Shown piece after piece: positions 34,594 through 42,352 of a DNA stretch of 43,253 nt (the stretch's first letter is position 1; the number at the start of each line of letters is the position of its first letter). Source of the DNA: Candidatus Solibacter usitatus (GTDB lineage: Bacteria > Acidobacteriota > Terriglobia > Bryobacterales > Bryobacteraceae); contig JACPVQ010000098.1 in NCBI GenBank assembly GCA_016191645.1, positions 1 to 43,253 of the forward strand, read 5' to 3'. The position numbers and the translations under genes are program-made. Under the pieces are notes generated by a model. The model saw nothing but the letters and a program-made list of their open reading frames with translations, did no database searches and had not been told where the DNA came from.

Positions 34594-36521
34594 GGTCTTT
34601 TCTTCTCCTGCTTCTTTTCCTGCTTGAACGGCACAGCGGGCGGAGCCCGCAAACTCGACGCCTGCCACTGAAACGGCGCACTCAGAATAATCGCTTCCAC
34701 CAGCGTTTGCGTCTTGTAATCATTCTCTCTCAGTTTTTCCAGTATTTGTTCCACGGTGCACGAATCGGCCAGCGTCAGCCCGCGGCCCAGTGCGAAGCCA
34801 AGCAGTTTCGTCGTGAAGTTGCGCAGGAAAAGATCCTTCTTCTCCAGCAGCGCCAGTTTGAGTTCATCGGGTCCGTGGAACTTCACTCCGCCCGCGAGTT
34901 CGCCCGAACTGTCAATCGGTTTGCCCGCATCCTGTTCTCGCCAGCGTCCGAGAACATCGTAATTTTCCAGCGCGAAGCCAAGTCCGTCAATGCGGCTGTG
35001 GCAACTGGCGCACGCAACATTATCGCGGTGGCGCGTCAGCCTTTCGCGCATCGATTTCGGAGCCGTTCCATCCTTCGCCTCTTCCAACGCCGGAACATCG
35101 GCAGGCGGCGGTGGCGGAGGCGTGCCCAGAATCGCATCCAGAATCCATGCTCCGCGCAACACGGGGCTGGTTCGATAGGGATACGAAGAGACTGTTAGCA
35201 CCGCGGGCATTCCCAACAATCCGCCGCGATGCGAACCTTCGGGCAGTTCCACCCATTGCGGCTGTTTCGCCGCGTTAGCGCGTACGGGAAGCTTCACGCC
35301 AAAAAACTTCGACAGGTTGCTGGTGCCGATAGTTCCTTTGGAATCCAGGAAATTGAGCAGCGAAAGATCGCGCGCGAAGATCTCCTGGAAGAACAGAACC
35401 GGTTGCAAGCGGATGTCGGAACGAATCTCTTCATCCGCGATGTATTCGGGGAACAACTTCGCGTCGGGAGCCTTATCGCCCATCAGATCGCGCGTGCCCA
35501 GCCACTGTTCGACAAAGCTGCGCGCAAACCCCATGGCACGGTCGTTGCGAAGCATCCTCTGCACGACGGTGCGCACCACGGCCGGATCATTGAGTTTTCC
35601 CGCCGCGGCAGCGTCGAACAGAAACTCGTCGGGCATGCTGCCCCACAAAAAATAAGAGATGCGGGAGGCAAGCGCGTATTGATTCACGGACGCGGCTGCG
35701 CCGGTTTCATTGGGTGGCTCGGAACGATACAGAAACATCGGCGAGACGAGCACGCCGCGCAGAGTGAGAAAGATGGCGGGTTCAAAAGGCTGCCCCTGTT
35801 TCCTTGCCGCTTCAAACAAAGCAAGGTAAGGTGCGACGTCCTCTTCCGTCACGGGGCGTCGAAAAGCGCGCGGCAGGAAAGCGGTGAGAATGGTGCGCGC
35901 AGCCTGCGCCGGCGACACTCCGGGACCAGGTTTCGCGATCAGGATTTTGACCTTCGATTTGTATTCCTTGGCTGCGAAGTCCATGGCGAACTTCGCCATA
36001 TCCATGTACTTCTCCGAATGCAGAGGAGAAAGGAACAGCGTCTCAGCGGCGTTATCGAAGCCTTCGCCGCCGGCGCCGTCCACAGGTAGGGCCTTGGCGA
36101 TATCGAGGTGAATGTCCAGCAGGTCGCGCAGCGTGTTGGAGTACTCGTCGCGGTTGAGGCGTCGAATGACGGAGGGACCGGGCTTCGCGCCGGTAACACA
36201 GGCCTCGGTGCGGAGCGCGATCTCTACCCACTGCGTGAACTCCTCCATCTGCTCCAAAGAGGGCGCAGGCGCGTTCTTCGGCGGCATCTCCCGGCCGCGC
36301 ACGCGCAAGTTCAGTTTGCTCCAGCGCTGCGCTTCGGTGCTCAGGCTTGCGGGAGCGGCAATTCGATCGACGCGAAATCCGCCAACCGCATTCCCGCCGT
36401 CGTGACAAGCCTTACAATATACGCGGAGGAAGTTCTGCGCTTTCGCAAACGACGCTTCATCCGGCGCGGCAATGGCGCAGGAGGAAGAACACGCGGCTAT
36501 GAACAACAGGCGATATAGCAT
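34590..36521 (-). CDS. DUF1592/DUF1588 multidomain cytochrome-like protein
   Basis: This 643-residue protein has a signal peptide (about 1-19, CAIA-AP). A cytochrome-like N-terminus follows with a CxxCH site (Cys36-His40, YCKACHDGG). Then come the ordered domains DUF1587 (about 110-175, RLNRDEYSNTLRDLL), DUF1595 (about 195-260), DUF1592 (about 265-395, ASRISYFLWGSMPDEFLF), DUF1588 (about 410-510, RGGLLGMPAVLTVSSYPYRTSPVLRG) and DUF1585 (about 560-630). A second CxxCH is in NVACASCHSRIDGLGF. This large periplasmic protein type is typical of Planctomycetes and Acidobacteria, with an unknown, probably redox, role. The start is set at the ATG giving the signal peptide; the preceding 13 in-frame codons are not needed. 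Confidence 0.93.
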   Translation of the reverse strand: MLYRLLFIAACSSSCAIAAPDEASFAKAQNFLRVYCKACHDGGNAVGGFRVDRIAAPASLSTEAQRWSKLNLRVRGREMPPKNAPAPSLEQMEEFTQWVEIALRTEACVTGAKPGPSVIRRLNRDEYSNTLRDLLDIHLDIAKALPVDGAGGEGFDNAAETLFLSPLHSEKYMDMAKFAMDFAAKEYKSKVKILIAKPGPGVSPAQAARTILTAFLPRAFRRPVTEEDVAPYLALFEAARKQGQPFEPAIFLTLRGVLVSPMFLYRSEPPNETGAAASVNQYALASRISYFLWGSMPDEFLFDAAAAGKLNDPAVVRTVVQRMLRNDRAMGFARSFVEQWLGTRDLMGDKAPDAKLFPEYIADEEIRSDIRLQPVLFFQEIFARDLSLLNFLDSKGTIGTSNLSKFFGVKLPVRANAAKQPQWVELPEGSHRGGLLGMPAVLTVSSYPYRTSPVLRGAWILDAILGTPPPPPPADVPALEEAKDGTAPKSMRERLTRHRDNVACASCHSRIDGLGFALENYDVLGRWREQDAGKPIDSSGELAGGVKFHGPDELKLALLEKKDLFLRNFTTKLLGFALGRGLTLADSCTVEQILEKLRENDYKTQTLVEAIILSAPFQWQASSLRAPPAVPFKQEKKQEKKRP

Positions 36522-36585
36522 GCGGACCCAGCAGGAAGCGGACCCGAGCCCGCTCCGCATGCGTCATTTTATCATTAGCCTATCC

Positions 36586-36774
36586 CTAGCTGGCTGCGGC
36601 AGTCGTCATGACCGAGCCGATCTTGGAGAAGATCGTGGACACACTGTCGGATACGCTGGGCATGATGGCCCCGGCCGCTACGGCGACGAAGCCGGCCATC
36701 AGTGCATACTCGATGAGGTCCTGTCCTTTGCTGTCTTTGACGAATTGCGCAATGGCGTAAAGTATTTTTTTCAT
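36586..36774 (-). CDS. Flp-type pilin (Tad pilus subunit)
   Basis: This 62-residue protein is a complete Flp prepilin. It has a short leader, the prepilin-peptidase site after Gly17 (DSKG before QDLIEYAL) with Glu22 at mature position +5, and one membrane/assembly helix (EYALMAGFVAVAAGAIMP). The Ser/Ala-rich tail ends MTTAAAS. Flp subunits build Tad pili used for adhesion. A ribosome binding site (AGGAG) lies just upstream of the ATG. No tad/cpa assembly genes are in the window, so assembly must rely on genes elsewhere. The mature sequence is identical at 44 of 45 positions to the C-terminus of the fusion protein encoded immediately upstream. Confidence 0.95.
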   Translation of the reverse strand: MKKILYAIAQFVKDSKGQDLIEYALMAGFVAVAAGAIMPSVSDSVSTIFSKIGSVMTTAAAS

Positions 36775-36934
36775 TTTGCTCTCCTAGCCTGCTAGTACTT
36801 GCTCCTGCACAGGTGTACCCAACTTAACATCGCCCTGGGCTAGAACCAATGCTTGAGTAGACCTAGGGGACAGGCACATGTTGCTTACCCGTCCACTAGG
36901 AAAACCTGACCTCAGGTACTACTCTCCGCGTCCG
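36775..36934 (-). promoter_or_regulatory. leader region of the Flp pilin gene
   Basis: This 160-base gap separates the fusion gene's stop from the pilin ATG. It contains the pilin ribosome binding site and, at 36904-36917, the palindrome ACCTGA-CC-TCAGGT, which has the same CC centre as the hairpin words of the composite elements. GTACTACTCTCC next to it resembles their left flank. No clear -35/-10 or sigma-54 site was recognised. The distance suggests that the pilin has its own promoter, as expected for an abundant subunit. Confidence 0.4.
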
Positions 36935-37102
36935 TTAGCTGGCAGCGGCGGTTGTCATGACCGAGCCAATCTTGGAGAAAATCGTCGATACGCTTGTGGA
37001 GACCGATGGCATGATCGCTCCGGCCGCCACGGCTACGAAGCCTGCCATGAGCGCGTATTCGATGAGGTCTTGCCCTCTGGTGTCCTTGATGACGGCAAGC
37101 AT
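36935..37102 (-). other. Flp pilin domain inside the fusion gene, possible internal start
   Basis: This is the pilin-encoding part of the fusion, from the internal ATG to the stop (55 codons). Translation from the internal ATG would give a normal-sized short prepilin, but the bases before it (GACTCCATA) hold no ribosome binding site. Compared with the neighbouring pilin gene, 22 of 45 mature codons differ and 21 of these changes are silent. Confidence 0.7.
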
Positions 37103-38524
37103 TATGGAGTCGGGAATGCGGATCCAATGCGTGGCGTGCTGTTCGCGCAAATTGGCTACAATGCGGTCCGTGGTTCCCAGCGGAGTGCCGGTTTGCGCGT
37201 AGATGAGGGAATAAGGTTCCGCCGTGAAGCCACGGATGGCCTTGCGTCCGGTGAATAAATAGAACACGGGATCGAGGTTTCCCGCGAGAACGGCGTCCGG
37301 CGCGGTGTAGTTGCGGAGATGTTCCACCAGCTTCGCCATTGCTCTCCAATCGTCGTCAGCGTGCAGTTGAGGAACAGGGCTGCCCAAGCGCAAAGTTTGT
37401 TGCGAAGACAACGCCAGGGACACGGTGCAAATTGCCGTCATTGCCGCCAATGCCGTAACGGCGTACGATTTTCTCGCGCGCAGCAGACGCCAGCCGCACC
37501 AATAGAGCATCGGAAGAATGGGCGCGAGAAACCGGTTTGGCGCCCAGGCCCAACAGAGCAGCATGCCGATGTAGCATGCCAGAAACCAGCGCGCATGCGA
37601 ATCGGTCAAACGCAAGACTCCAAGGAATACGACAACGCCAATGAGGGCCATCGGAATAAGCCACGCGCCCTGTGGAGGCAGCCCGGCGAGAATGGCCGGC
37701 GCGAACAGGATCATCATGAGATTGAATCCAACGATGTGCAACTTCTCGAAAGGTGCAAAGTTGAACAGGATGTTCCAGCCTTTGTAATTCTCTTTCGAAT
37801 AGTAAGCATCCGTGAGTGTCTGTCCCGAGTTCTGCGCTGCCACCCACAACAGCCAAGGCAGGCAGAGCAATGCGGCCGTGACGCCAAACGCGAAGGCCGG
37901 TCGCCATTCCCGGCGATAGGCAAATCGCAGCGGCACGGCGGCCAGCAGCGCAATGCCAACCGTGCGCGTGTGGAATGCCAGCGCTGCCAACGCGGCGGCA
38001 ATCACGATATGGCGCAAACCGCCATCGGCGCGTTCCGCCCGGCCCAGCGCCAACAAGGAAGCCATGGTCAGCGCCGCGAACATCGTTTCGCTAAGAGGCG
38101 CCGTGGATAAGTAAATCGTCCACCCCGAGGCCGCGGTGCACAGGACAATCCCCCAGCCTTCCCATTTCGAGCCGCCACCCGAGCGAATCCAGCGGTACGA
38201 CAAAAACAGCCACAGCACTCCGCAGGCGAGGGGAAGCAATTTCAACAGAGCCTGGTTATTGGGGAAATCCGGGTTCAAGCGCCAAAGCGCGGAGAGCAAC
38301 AGCGGAAACAGAATCGGATACTTCGTCTGCGCAATTTCGTTGGGCAGACTGAGGATGCGGTAACCTTTGCCCTCCGCCAGCGCTTTGGCCGTCACCACGT
38401 AAACCCCGTCGTCGTGGAACGCTCCAATGGCGGGCGCGCGCCAGGCAATCCAGTAGGATGCAGACAGCGCGGCCACGGCGCAGCCCAAGACGAACGCGAT
38501 CGCCGGCCTACGCCAAGCGGACAT
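36935..38524 (-). CDS. ArnT/GT39-like membrane glycosyltransferase fused to a C-terminal Flp pilin
   Basis: Residues 1 to about 474 form a polytopic GT-C glycosyltransferase of the PMT/ArnT kind. It has a first membrane helix and then the acidic loop motif in FHDDGVYVVTAKALAEGKGY (Asp-Asp), about ten more membrane helices, and a soluble stretch from about 390. Such enzymes transfer sugars from polyprenyl phosphates outside the membrane. Residues 475-529 are a full Flp prepilin: a short leader (MLAVIKDTRG), the peptidase site Gly484/Gln485 with Glu489 at +5, and a helix and tail matching the neighbouring pilin at 44 of 45 mature residues. There is no stop between the parts. An internal ATG at 37102 lacks a ribosome binding site. 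The last 30-40 residues expected of the transferase seem to be missing. The start overlaps the DUF362 gene by 17 bases. Confidence 0.85.
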   Translation of the reverse strand: MSAWRRPAIAFVLGCAVAALSASYWIAWRAPAIGAFHDDGVYVVTAKALAEGKGYRILSLPNEIAQTKYPILFPLLLSALWRLNPDFPNNQALLKLLPLACGVLWLFLSYRWIRSGGGSKWEGWGIVLCTAASGWTIYLSTAPLSETMFAALTMASLLALGRAERADGGLRHIVIAAALAALAFHTRTVGIALLAAVPLRFAYRREWRPAFAFGVTAALLCLPWLLWVAAQNSGQTLTDAYYSKENYKGWNILFNFAPFEKLHIVGFNLMMILFAPAILAGLPPQGAWLIPMALIGVVVFLGVLRLTDSHARWFLACYIGMLLCWAWAPNRFLAPILPMLYWCGWRLLRARKSYAVTALAAMTAICTVSLALSSQQTLRLGSPVPQLHADDDWRAMAKLVEHLRNYTAPDAVLAGNLDPVFYLFTGRKAIRGFTAEPYSLIYAQTGTPLGTTDRIVANLREQHATHWIRIPDSIMLAVIKDTRGQDLIEYALMAGFVAVAAGAIMPSVSTSVSTIFSKIGSVMTTAAAS

Positions 38525-39479
38525 GCTGAAATTCCTTGATCAGTGTAAAAGGAGCGCGCACGGAAAGGGCGTTTTCCCCGCGCTGTTCAATCCGCGATTC
38601 TTCTATGTGACCAAGCTCCGCGGCCAGCCGCATGTATTCCAACTGCAGCGGATCGATTCCCATGATGCGGCAGCAGGTGGCATCGACAGCGGGAAGATCC
38701 GCGCCCATAATGAGCACGCCGCTTTGCTTCGGCGTTCCCTGTATGGGGCCGTTCCCCTCCATGCCCACGATTCCGTCCACGATGGCGAAGGTCTTACGGA
38801 ATGTTTTGTTGAGCGCAACGATTGAGTTCGCAATCCCGATGTGATGCAGGATGTTTTTCGGCCATCCATAGACCGCGCCGGGAACCAGGCCGAAGAAATT
38901 CTTCATGGACAGCGTCGCGCCGGCCCAATGATGCGTCTTCATCTTAGCCAGCGACACGATCAGGTCGGCGTCCAGCGCGGCGTTGGGGAAGAAGAACTCG
39001 CCGCGTCCGGCAAAGCCGCGCACTGCGCTGACATCGTCGCGATTGAGATCGATGAAGAGCTTCTCCCATTGCGCGATCCCATGCCGGTAGCCTGCCTGTT
39101 CCGCCAGGAACAACGTGTCGCGGCGGTGGCCCGGACCTTCGGCGATGCGCACGGTGGCCGCGCCCACCTTCGTGAACACGGCAAACGCCGCGGCAATAAC
39201 GGCGGTGTGCGTATTGATGGAAGTGGACGCGTCAAACTCTACCAGGTTCGGCTTCAACAAAACGTTCTTGCCTCTTACGTCAAGGCCGCACGCGCGAAGG
39301 CCTTCCTCGATGGGCCGTTCCAGTTCCGCGGCGTACGATGCGGCTTTGGCCACGAACACCGCCGAATTTCCCGGAGGCGAAAGGGGCAGCCGCGGCTTAC
39401 GGCTGCACGCCGCTCCCACGGCGAGCGCTGCCACTGGATAGAATTCACGCCGCGTCAATCTCAACCCGCCGTCAGCCAT
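38508..39479 (-). CDS. DUF362 family protein, Tat-type signal
   Basis: This 323-residue protein starts with a twin-arginine signal (LTRREFYPVAALAVGAAC), where the Cys might allow lipidation, and then shows the DUF362 domain. Supporting segments are NVLLKPNLVEFDASTSINTH, TVRIAEGPGHRRDTLFLAEQ, DADLIVSLAKMKTHHWAGATLSMKN, and IVDGIVGMEGNGPIQGTPKQ with ADLPAVDATCCRIMG. DUF362 proteins are often linked to iron-sulfur or redox functions, but there are no ferredoxin motifs here and the role is unknown. The ATG at 39479 is preceded by AAGGAGG; a start seven codons earlier is less likely. It overlaps the toroid gene (19 bases) and the fusion gene (17 bases), so the three are translationally linked. Confidence 0.9.
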   Translation of the reverse strand: MADGGLRLTRREFYPVAALAVGAACSRKPRLPLSPPGNSAVFVAKAASYAAELERPIEEGLRACGLDVRGKNVLLKPNLVEFDASTSINTHTAVIAAAFAVFTKVGAATVRIAEGPGHRRDTLFLAEQAGYRHGIAQWEKLFIDLNRDDVSAVRGFAGRGEFFFPNAALDADLIVSLAKMKTHHWAGATLSMKNFFGLVPGAVYGWPKNILHHIGIANSIVALNKTFRKTFAIVDGIVGMEGNGPIQGTPKQSGVLIMGADLPAVDATCCRIMGIDPLQLEYMRLAAELGHIEESRIEQRGENALSVRAPFTLIKEFQHVRLA

Positions 39480-40345
39480 TGGTGGCCTCCTTGTGGGCAT
39501 GCCATTGCCTCCAGCGCGGCGGCCATCAGGTCATTGCCGGGCGCCAGCGGCTCAGGAGCGGGAAGCGTGTCGCCGGCATTGCGCAGCGCGATGGCCAGCC
39601 ATGCCTTCGCCAAGGAAGATTGCGTTTGCGGCCACTCTTTGCGCGCCGCGTCTACGGCGCTTTGCAGGTTCCAGCGCTTGCTTCCCTGCAATCCCGTGAG
39701 CGCGATTCCCGTTGTTTCCGGATAAGAGGGCAAATTCGTTTTCAGGACGCGCCTGTTTCCGTAGTTCCATCCTCCATCCGTGGACCTGCGGTCCATCAGC
39801 ATCCGCTCCGCTTCTTCGATACGCTTTTGCGCGCGTGCCGATATCGCCGAGTGCGGCGGAACTTTTTTCAAAGCGACGATTGCGTGAGCGGTCGGCTCCA
39901 CCCAACTGGAAGTTCCCGGCAGCCAGGGCCATCCCTTGAATCTGCGGTCATACTCCACCGGCAGCGGGCGGACCAGATTGATGGCGCGTTCCAACCACGT
40001 GCCTTCCGCGCCTTCAGACGCCAGCAGCCACTCCACACCCAGCTTCCACCCGGCGTCGAATTCCCCGCGCACCGCGTGCAGCGTGACACATAACGAAGTA
40101 GCCCAGCAGGCGTCCGGCACGAGGGCGTTGGGGCTGAATCCGCCGCTGGGACGTTGCCGGGCACGAAGGAATTTCCATCCGCGTTCCGTGGCGGTTTTTC
40201 CTTCTTCTAATGTGTGAAGAGCAAGCAGGGAGTAGCAGGTAGGCTCCAGCCACGATTGGCGGCCGGCAAAATAACCCCACCCTCCATCCGCGTTCTGCGA
40301 GCGCAGGAGCAGTTCGATTCGGGTTTGCCGGAAGTCTAACGCCAC
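39461..40345 (-). CDS. prenyltransferase/squalene-cyclase-repeat (alpha/alpha toroid) protein
   Basis: This 294-residue protein contains repeated toroid units with QW-like motifs, such as LLRSQNADGGWGYFAGRQSWLEPTCYSLLAL near the start and RSTDGGWNYGNR later. These resemble prenyltransferase and squalene oxidase repeats. The DCTAE or DxDD motif of true cyclases is absent and there is no signal peptide. It could be a sugar- or lipid-binding toroid; the function is unknown. The GTG start at 40345 gives the most plausible N-terminus (VALDFRQTRIELLLR), with no strong ribosome binding site. It is the first gene of the unit with DUF362 and the glycosyltransferase-pilin fusion, divergent from the SPOR gene across 115 bases. 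Confidence 0.8.
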   Translation of the reverse strand: MALDFRQTRIELLLRSQNADGGWGYFAGRQSWLEPTCYSLLALHTLEEGKTATERGWKFLRARQRPSGGFSPNALVPDACWATSLCVTLHAVRGEFDAGWKLGVEWLLASEGAEGTWLERAINLVRPLPVEYDRRFKGWPWLPGTSSWVEPTAHAIVALKKVPPHSAISARAQKRIEEAERMLMDRRSTDGGWNYGNRRVLKTNLPSYPETTGIALTGLQGSKRWNLQSAVDAARKEWPQTQSSLAKAWLAIALRNAGDTLPAPEPLAPGNDLMAAALEAMACPQGGHQWLTAG

Positions 40346-40460
40346 AACCCATTCATCGGTCGAAAGAGGGGAAAACTGTAAGGCGGCCGCCGCAGATCCC
40401 GACAGGGGGGAAAGACCTTAGATCGTAAAGTTTTTCGCCTTCCCCGCCGATTCTTCCCCC

Positions 40461-40991
40461 ATGACGCAAGCCTCCGAAGATCAACTCTCCTTCGTCGTCC
40501 ATCAGCGGCAGGTGATGACAATTTGTTGCATGGCGCTTCTGGTGATCGGACTGGTCGCCTCTTTGGCCTACGTGTGCGGCCGCTCCATTTCGGCGATGCG
40601 GGGATCCGTTGTACAGGCCGCGCCCATTATCATTGAACCGCCGCCGCGCGTGACGGAAGCAAAGGCTGTATTGCCTCCCGCGGTCATCGAAAAGCCTTCG
40701 GCGCTGGGCTCGGCCGCCAAAGTTGCGCCGAGTGCTCCGGTGCCCGTTGCCGGCGCGCAGGTGAAACCCAGTGGCGAAATGTACTTTCAAGTGGGTTTGA
40801 CCACCCGGACCTCGGGAGGCGGCTTTGTGGATCGCGTGGCGAAGCTGGGGTTGGCCGTGCACACGGCCGATACGGAATGGCCCGACACCGTGCGCGTGCT
40901 GGTTGGGCCTTTGTCCACAACTGAGGAGTATCAGCAAACGGACAAGAAACTAACCGCCGCCGGAATGCAGCACTTCCCGCGCAAGTATTGA
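40461..40991 (+). CDS. SPOR-like membrane protein
   Basis: This 176-residue protein has one membrane helix (about 19-42, MTICCMALLVIGLVASLAYV) after a short cytoplasmic start. A Pro/Ala-rich linker (about 50-105) and a C-terminal SPOR-like domain follow (about 106-176, MYFQVGLTTRTSGGGFVDRVAKLGL ... VRVLVGPLSTTEEYQQTDKKLTAAG). SPOR domains bind denuded peptidoglycan glycan strands at division sites. The role of this protein is therefore probably in the cell envelope, which fits with lpxD downstream. The ATG at 40461 is the first in frame and follows a C-rich stretch with no ribosome binding site. The 115 bases before it show no recognisable promoter. Confidence 0.82.
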   Translation: MTQASEDQLSFVVHQRQVMTICCMALLVIGLVASLAYVCGRSISAMRGSVVQAAPIIIEPPPRVTEAKAVLPPAVIEKPSALGSAAKVAPSAPVPVAGAQVKPSGEMYFQVGLTTRTSGGGFVDRVAKLGLAVHTADTEWPDTVRVLVGPLSTTEEYQQTDKKLTAAGMQHFPRKY

Positions 40992-41000
40992 GTGTTGTAG

Positions 41001-41299
41001 GCGGGACTTCAGTCCCGCACCTCGAGTTTGGACATTTCCCAAGTTTGTGTGGGGCAGATCTCCAGATCTGCGAGCCGGTCTCCAGACCGGCTCTGCCTGA
41101 AGTAATCGCAATCTCCCGGGCGGCTGCAAAGCAGCCGAACGCGGGACTTCAGTCCCGCCGAACGCGGGACTTCACTCCCGCCGAACGCGGGACTTCACTC
41201 CCGCCGAACGCGGGACTTCACTCCCGCAACGAGGCGATCTCCAGATCGCCCGTGCCGTCAGTAATCGCAGCGGAGGCCAAGCTCCGCTGTGCGGGCGAT
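41001..41299. repeat. composite palindromic element F with a 23-bp hairpin array
   Basis: This 338-base gap between the SPOR gene and lpxD holds no gene. Words are 41001-41018 (GCGGGACTTCAGTCCCGC), 41054-41071 (GCAGATCT-CC-AGATCTGC), 41072-41093 (GAGCCGGTCT-CC-AGACCGGCTC) and 41122-41136 (GGCTGC-AAA-GCAGCC). Four GCGGGACTTCA-type hairpins follow at 41141, 41164, 41187 and 41210 with a 23-bp period, then 41233-41250 (GGCGATCT-CC-AGATCGCC) and a stem-loop AGCGGAG...CTCCGCT near 41270-41290. The left flank GAGTTTGGACATTTCCC (from 41023) and the stretch CTGCCTGAAGTAA around 41094 also occur in element E. The lpxD promoter must lie in or after it. Confidence 0.9.
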
Positions 41300-41329
41300 T
41301 TGCTGAATCGCTATCCTGTTTGTGTTGCG

Positions 41330-42352
41330 ATGAAGCTCTCTGAAATTGCCGTGCGCCTCGGATGCAGGTTGGAAGGCGATCCCCATCTCGACATCACCGG
41401 AGTAGCGGGCATCGAGCATGCCGGCGCGCGCGAACTGAGCTTCCTTTCCAACCCAAAATACAGTGTCAAAGCGAAGAAAACGTCCGCCGCGGCGATCCTT
41501 GTGCAATCGCCCATCGCCGGGCTCAACGCGTCCTTCCTGATTTCCGCGAACCCTTACCACGACTTTGCCCGCGCGCTCGAGCTCTTCTATCAGCCGCCTC
41601 GCCCCAAGCCCGGCATCCATCCAACGGCCGCCATCGACGCGTCGGCCTCCATCGGCGAAAATGCTTCCATCGGCGCTTACGCCGTGGTTGGCGCGAACGT
41701 CATCATAGGAAACAACGCCGTCCTTCATCCGCACGCGGTGATTTACGAAGGCGTGATCATCGGGGACGATTTCATCGCTCATTCCAACTCCGTCGTGCGC
41801 GAATTCTGCCGCATTGGCCATCGCGTCACCCTGCAGAACGGCGTCGTCATCGGCGGCGATGGCTACGGCTTCGCGAAGACCAAAGAGGGCACGCACTACA
41901 AGATTGTGCAGTCGGGCACTACCGTGCTGGAAGACGACGTCGAGATTCAGACGAACACTTCCGTGGATCGCGCATCCATTGGGGAAACGCGCGTCAAGCG
42001 CGGCGCGAAGATTGACAGCCTGGTGCAGATCGGCCATGGATGCGTCGTCGGTGAAGACAACATTATCTGCGCGCAAGTGGGTCTGGCCGGAAGTTCCATC
42101 TTGGAGAAGAACGTGTTGCTGGCGGGACAAGTCGGCATCTCCGGCCACCTCACCATTCACGACGATGTTGTGGTCTACGCGCAAAGCGGCGTCGGCGGCG
42201 ATATCGCGCCGGGTTCGGTCATCTCCGGCTCGCCTGCGTACGAAGTTCGTCAGTGGCTGCGCACCATCACCGCCTTGCCCAAGCTGCCGGAACTCGTCAA
42301 GGCAGTGCGAGAATTGGAGAGAAAAGTGGAGAAGTGGGAGTCGCATGAGTAA
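41330..42352 (+). CDS. lpxD: UDP-3-O-acylglucosamine N-acyltransferase
   Basis: This 340-residue trimeric cytosolic enzyme adds the second acyl chain in lipid A synthesis, from acyl-ACP onto UDP-3-O-acyl-glucosamine. It has the N-terminal uridine-binding domain (MKLSEIAVRLGCRLEGDP). A long left-handed beta-helix of hexapeptide repeats (about 95-300, with repeats such as ASIGENASIGAYAVVGANVI) is clear. The catalytic His236 is in LVQIGHGCVVGEDN. A C-terminal helix closes the protein. The ATG at 41330 gives the family N-terminus. An open frame continues 114 codons upstream through repeat element F but has no homology there. It overlaps the LOG-family gene by eight bases. No other lpx genes (lpxA, fabZ) are adjacent. 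Confidence 0.96.
   Translation: MKLSEIAVRLGCRLEGDPHLDITGVAGIEHAGARELSFLSNPKYSVKAKKTSAAAILVQSPIAGLNASFLISANPYHDFARALELFYQPPRPKPGIHPTAAIDASASIGENASIGAYAVVGANVIIGNNAVLHPHAVIYEGVIIGDDFIAHSNSVVREFCRIGHRVTLQNGVVIGGDGYGFAKTKEGTHYKIVQSGTTVLEDDVEIQTNTSVDRASIGETRVKRGAKIDSLVQIGHGCVVGEDNIICAQVGLAGSSILEKNVLLAGQVGISGHLTIHDDVVVYAQSGVGGDIAPGSVISGSPAYEVRQWLRTITALPKLPELVKAVRELERKVEKWESHE

Noticed and set aside
41141-41227. CRISPR-like array of 23-bp units
   Set aside because: The units are palindromic with spacers of only five near-constant bases; there are no variable spacers and no cas genes.
40988-41329. Long N-terminal extension of LpxD
   Set aside because: The open frame crosses the hairpin array, has no homology to LpxD and no ribosome binding site; the ATG at 41330 gives the normal N-terminus.
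41814-42344. N-terminal extension of the LOG-family protein
   Set aside because: It runs through lpxD in another frame; the LOG start at 42345 gives the usual bacterial length.
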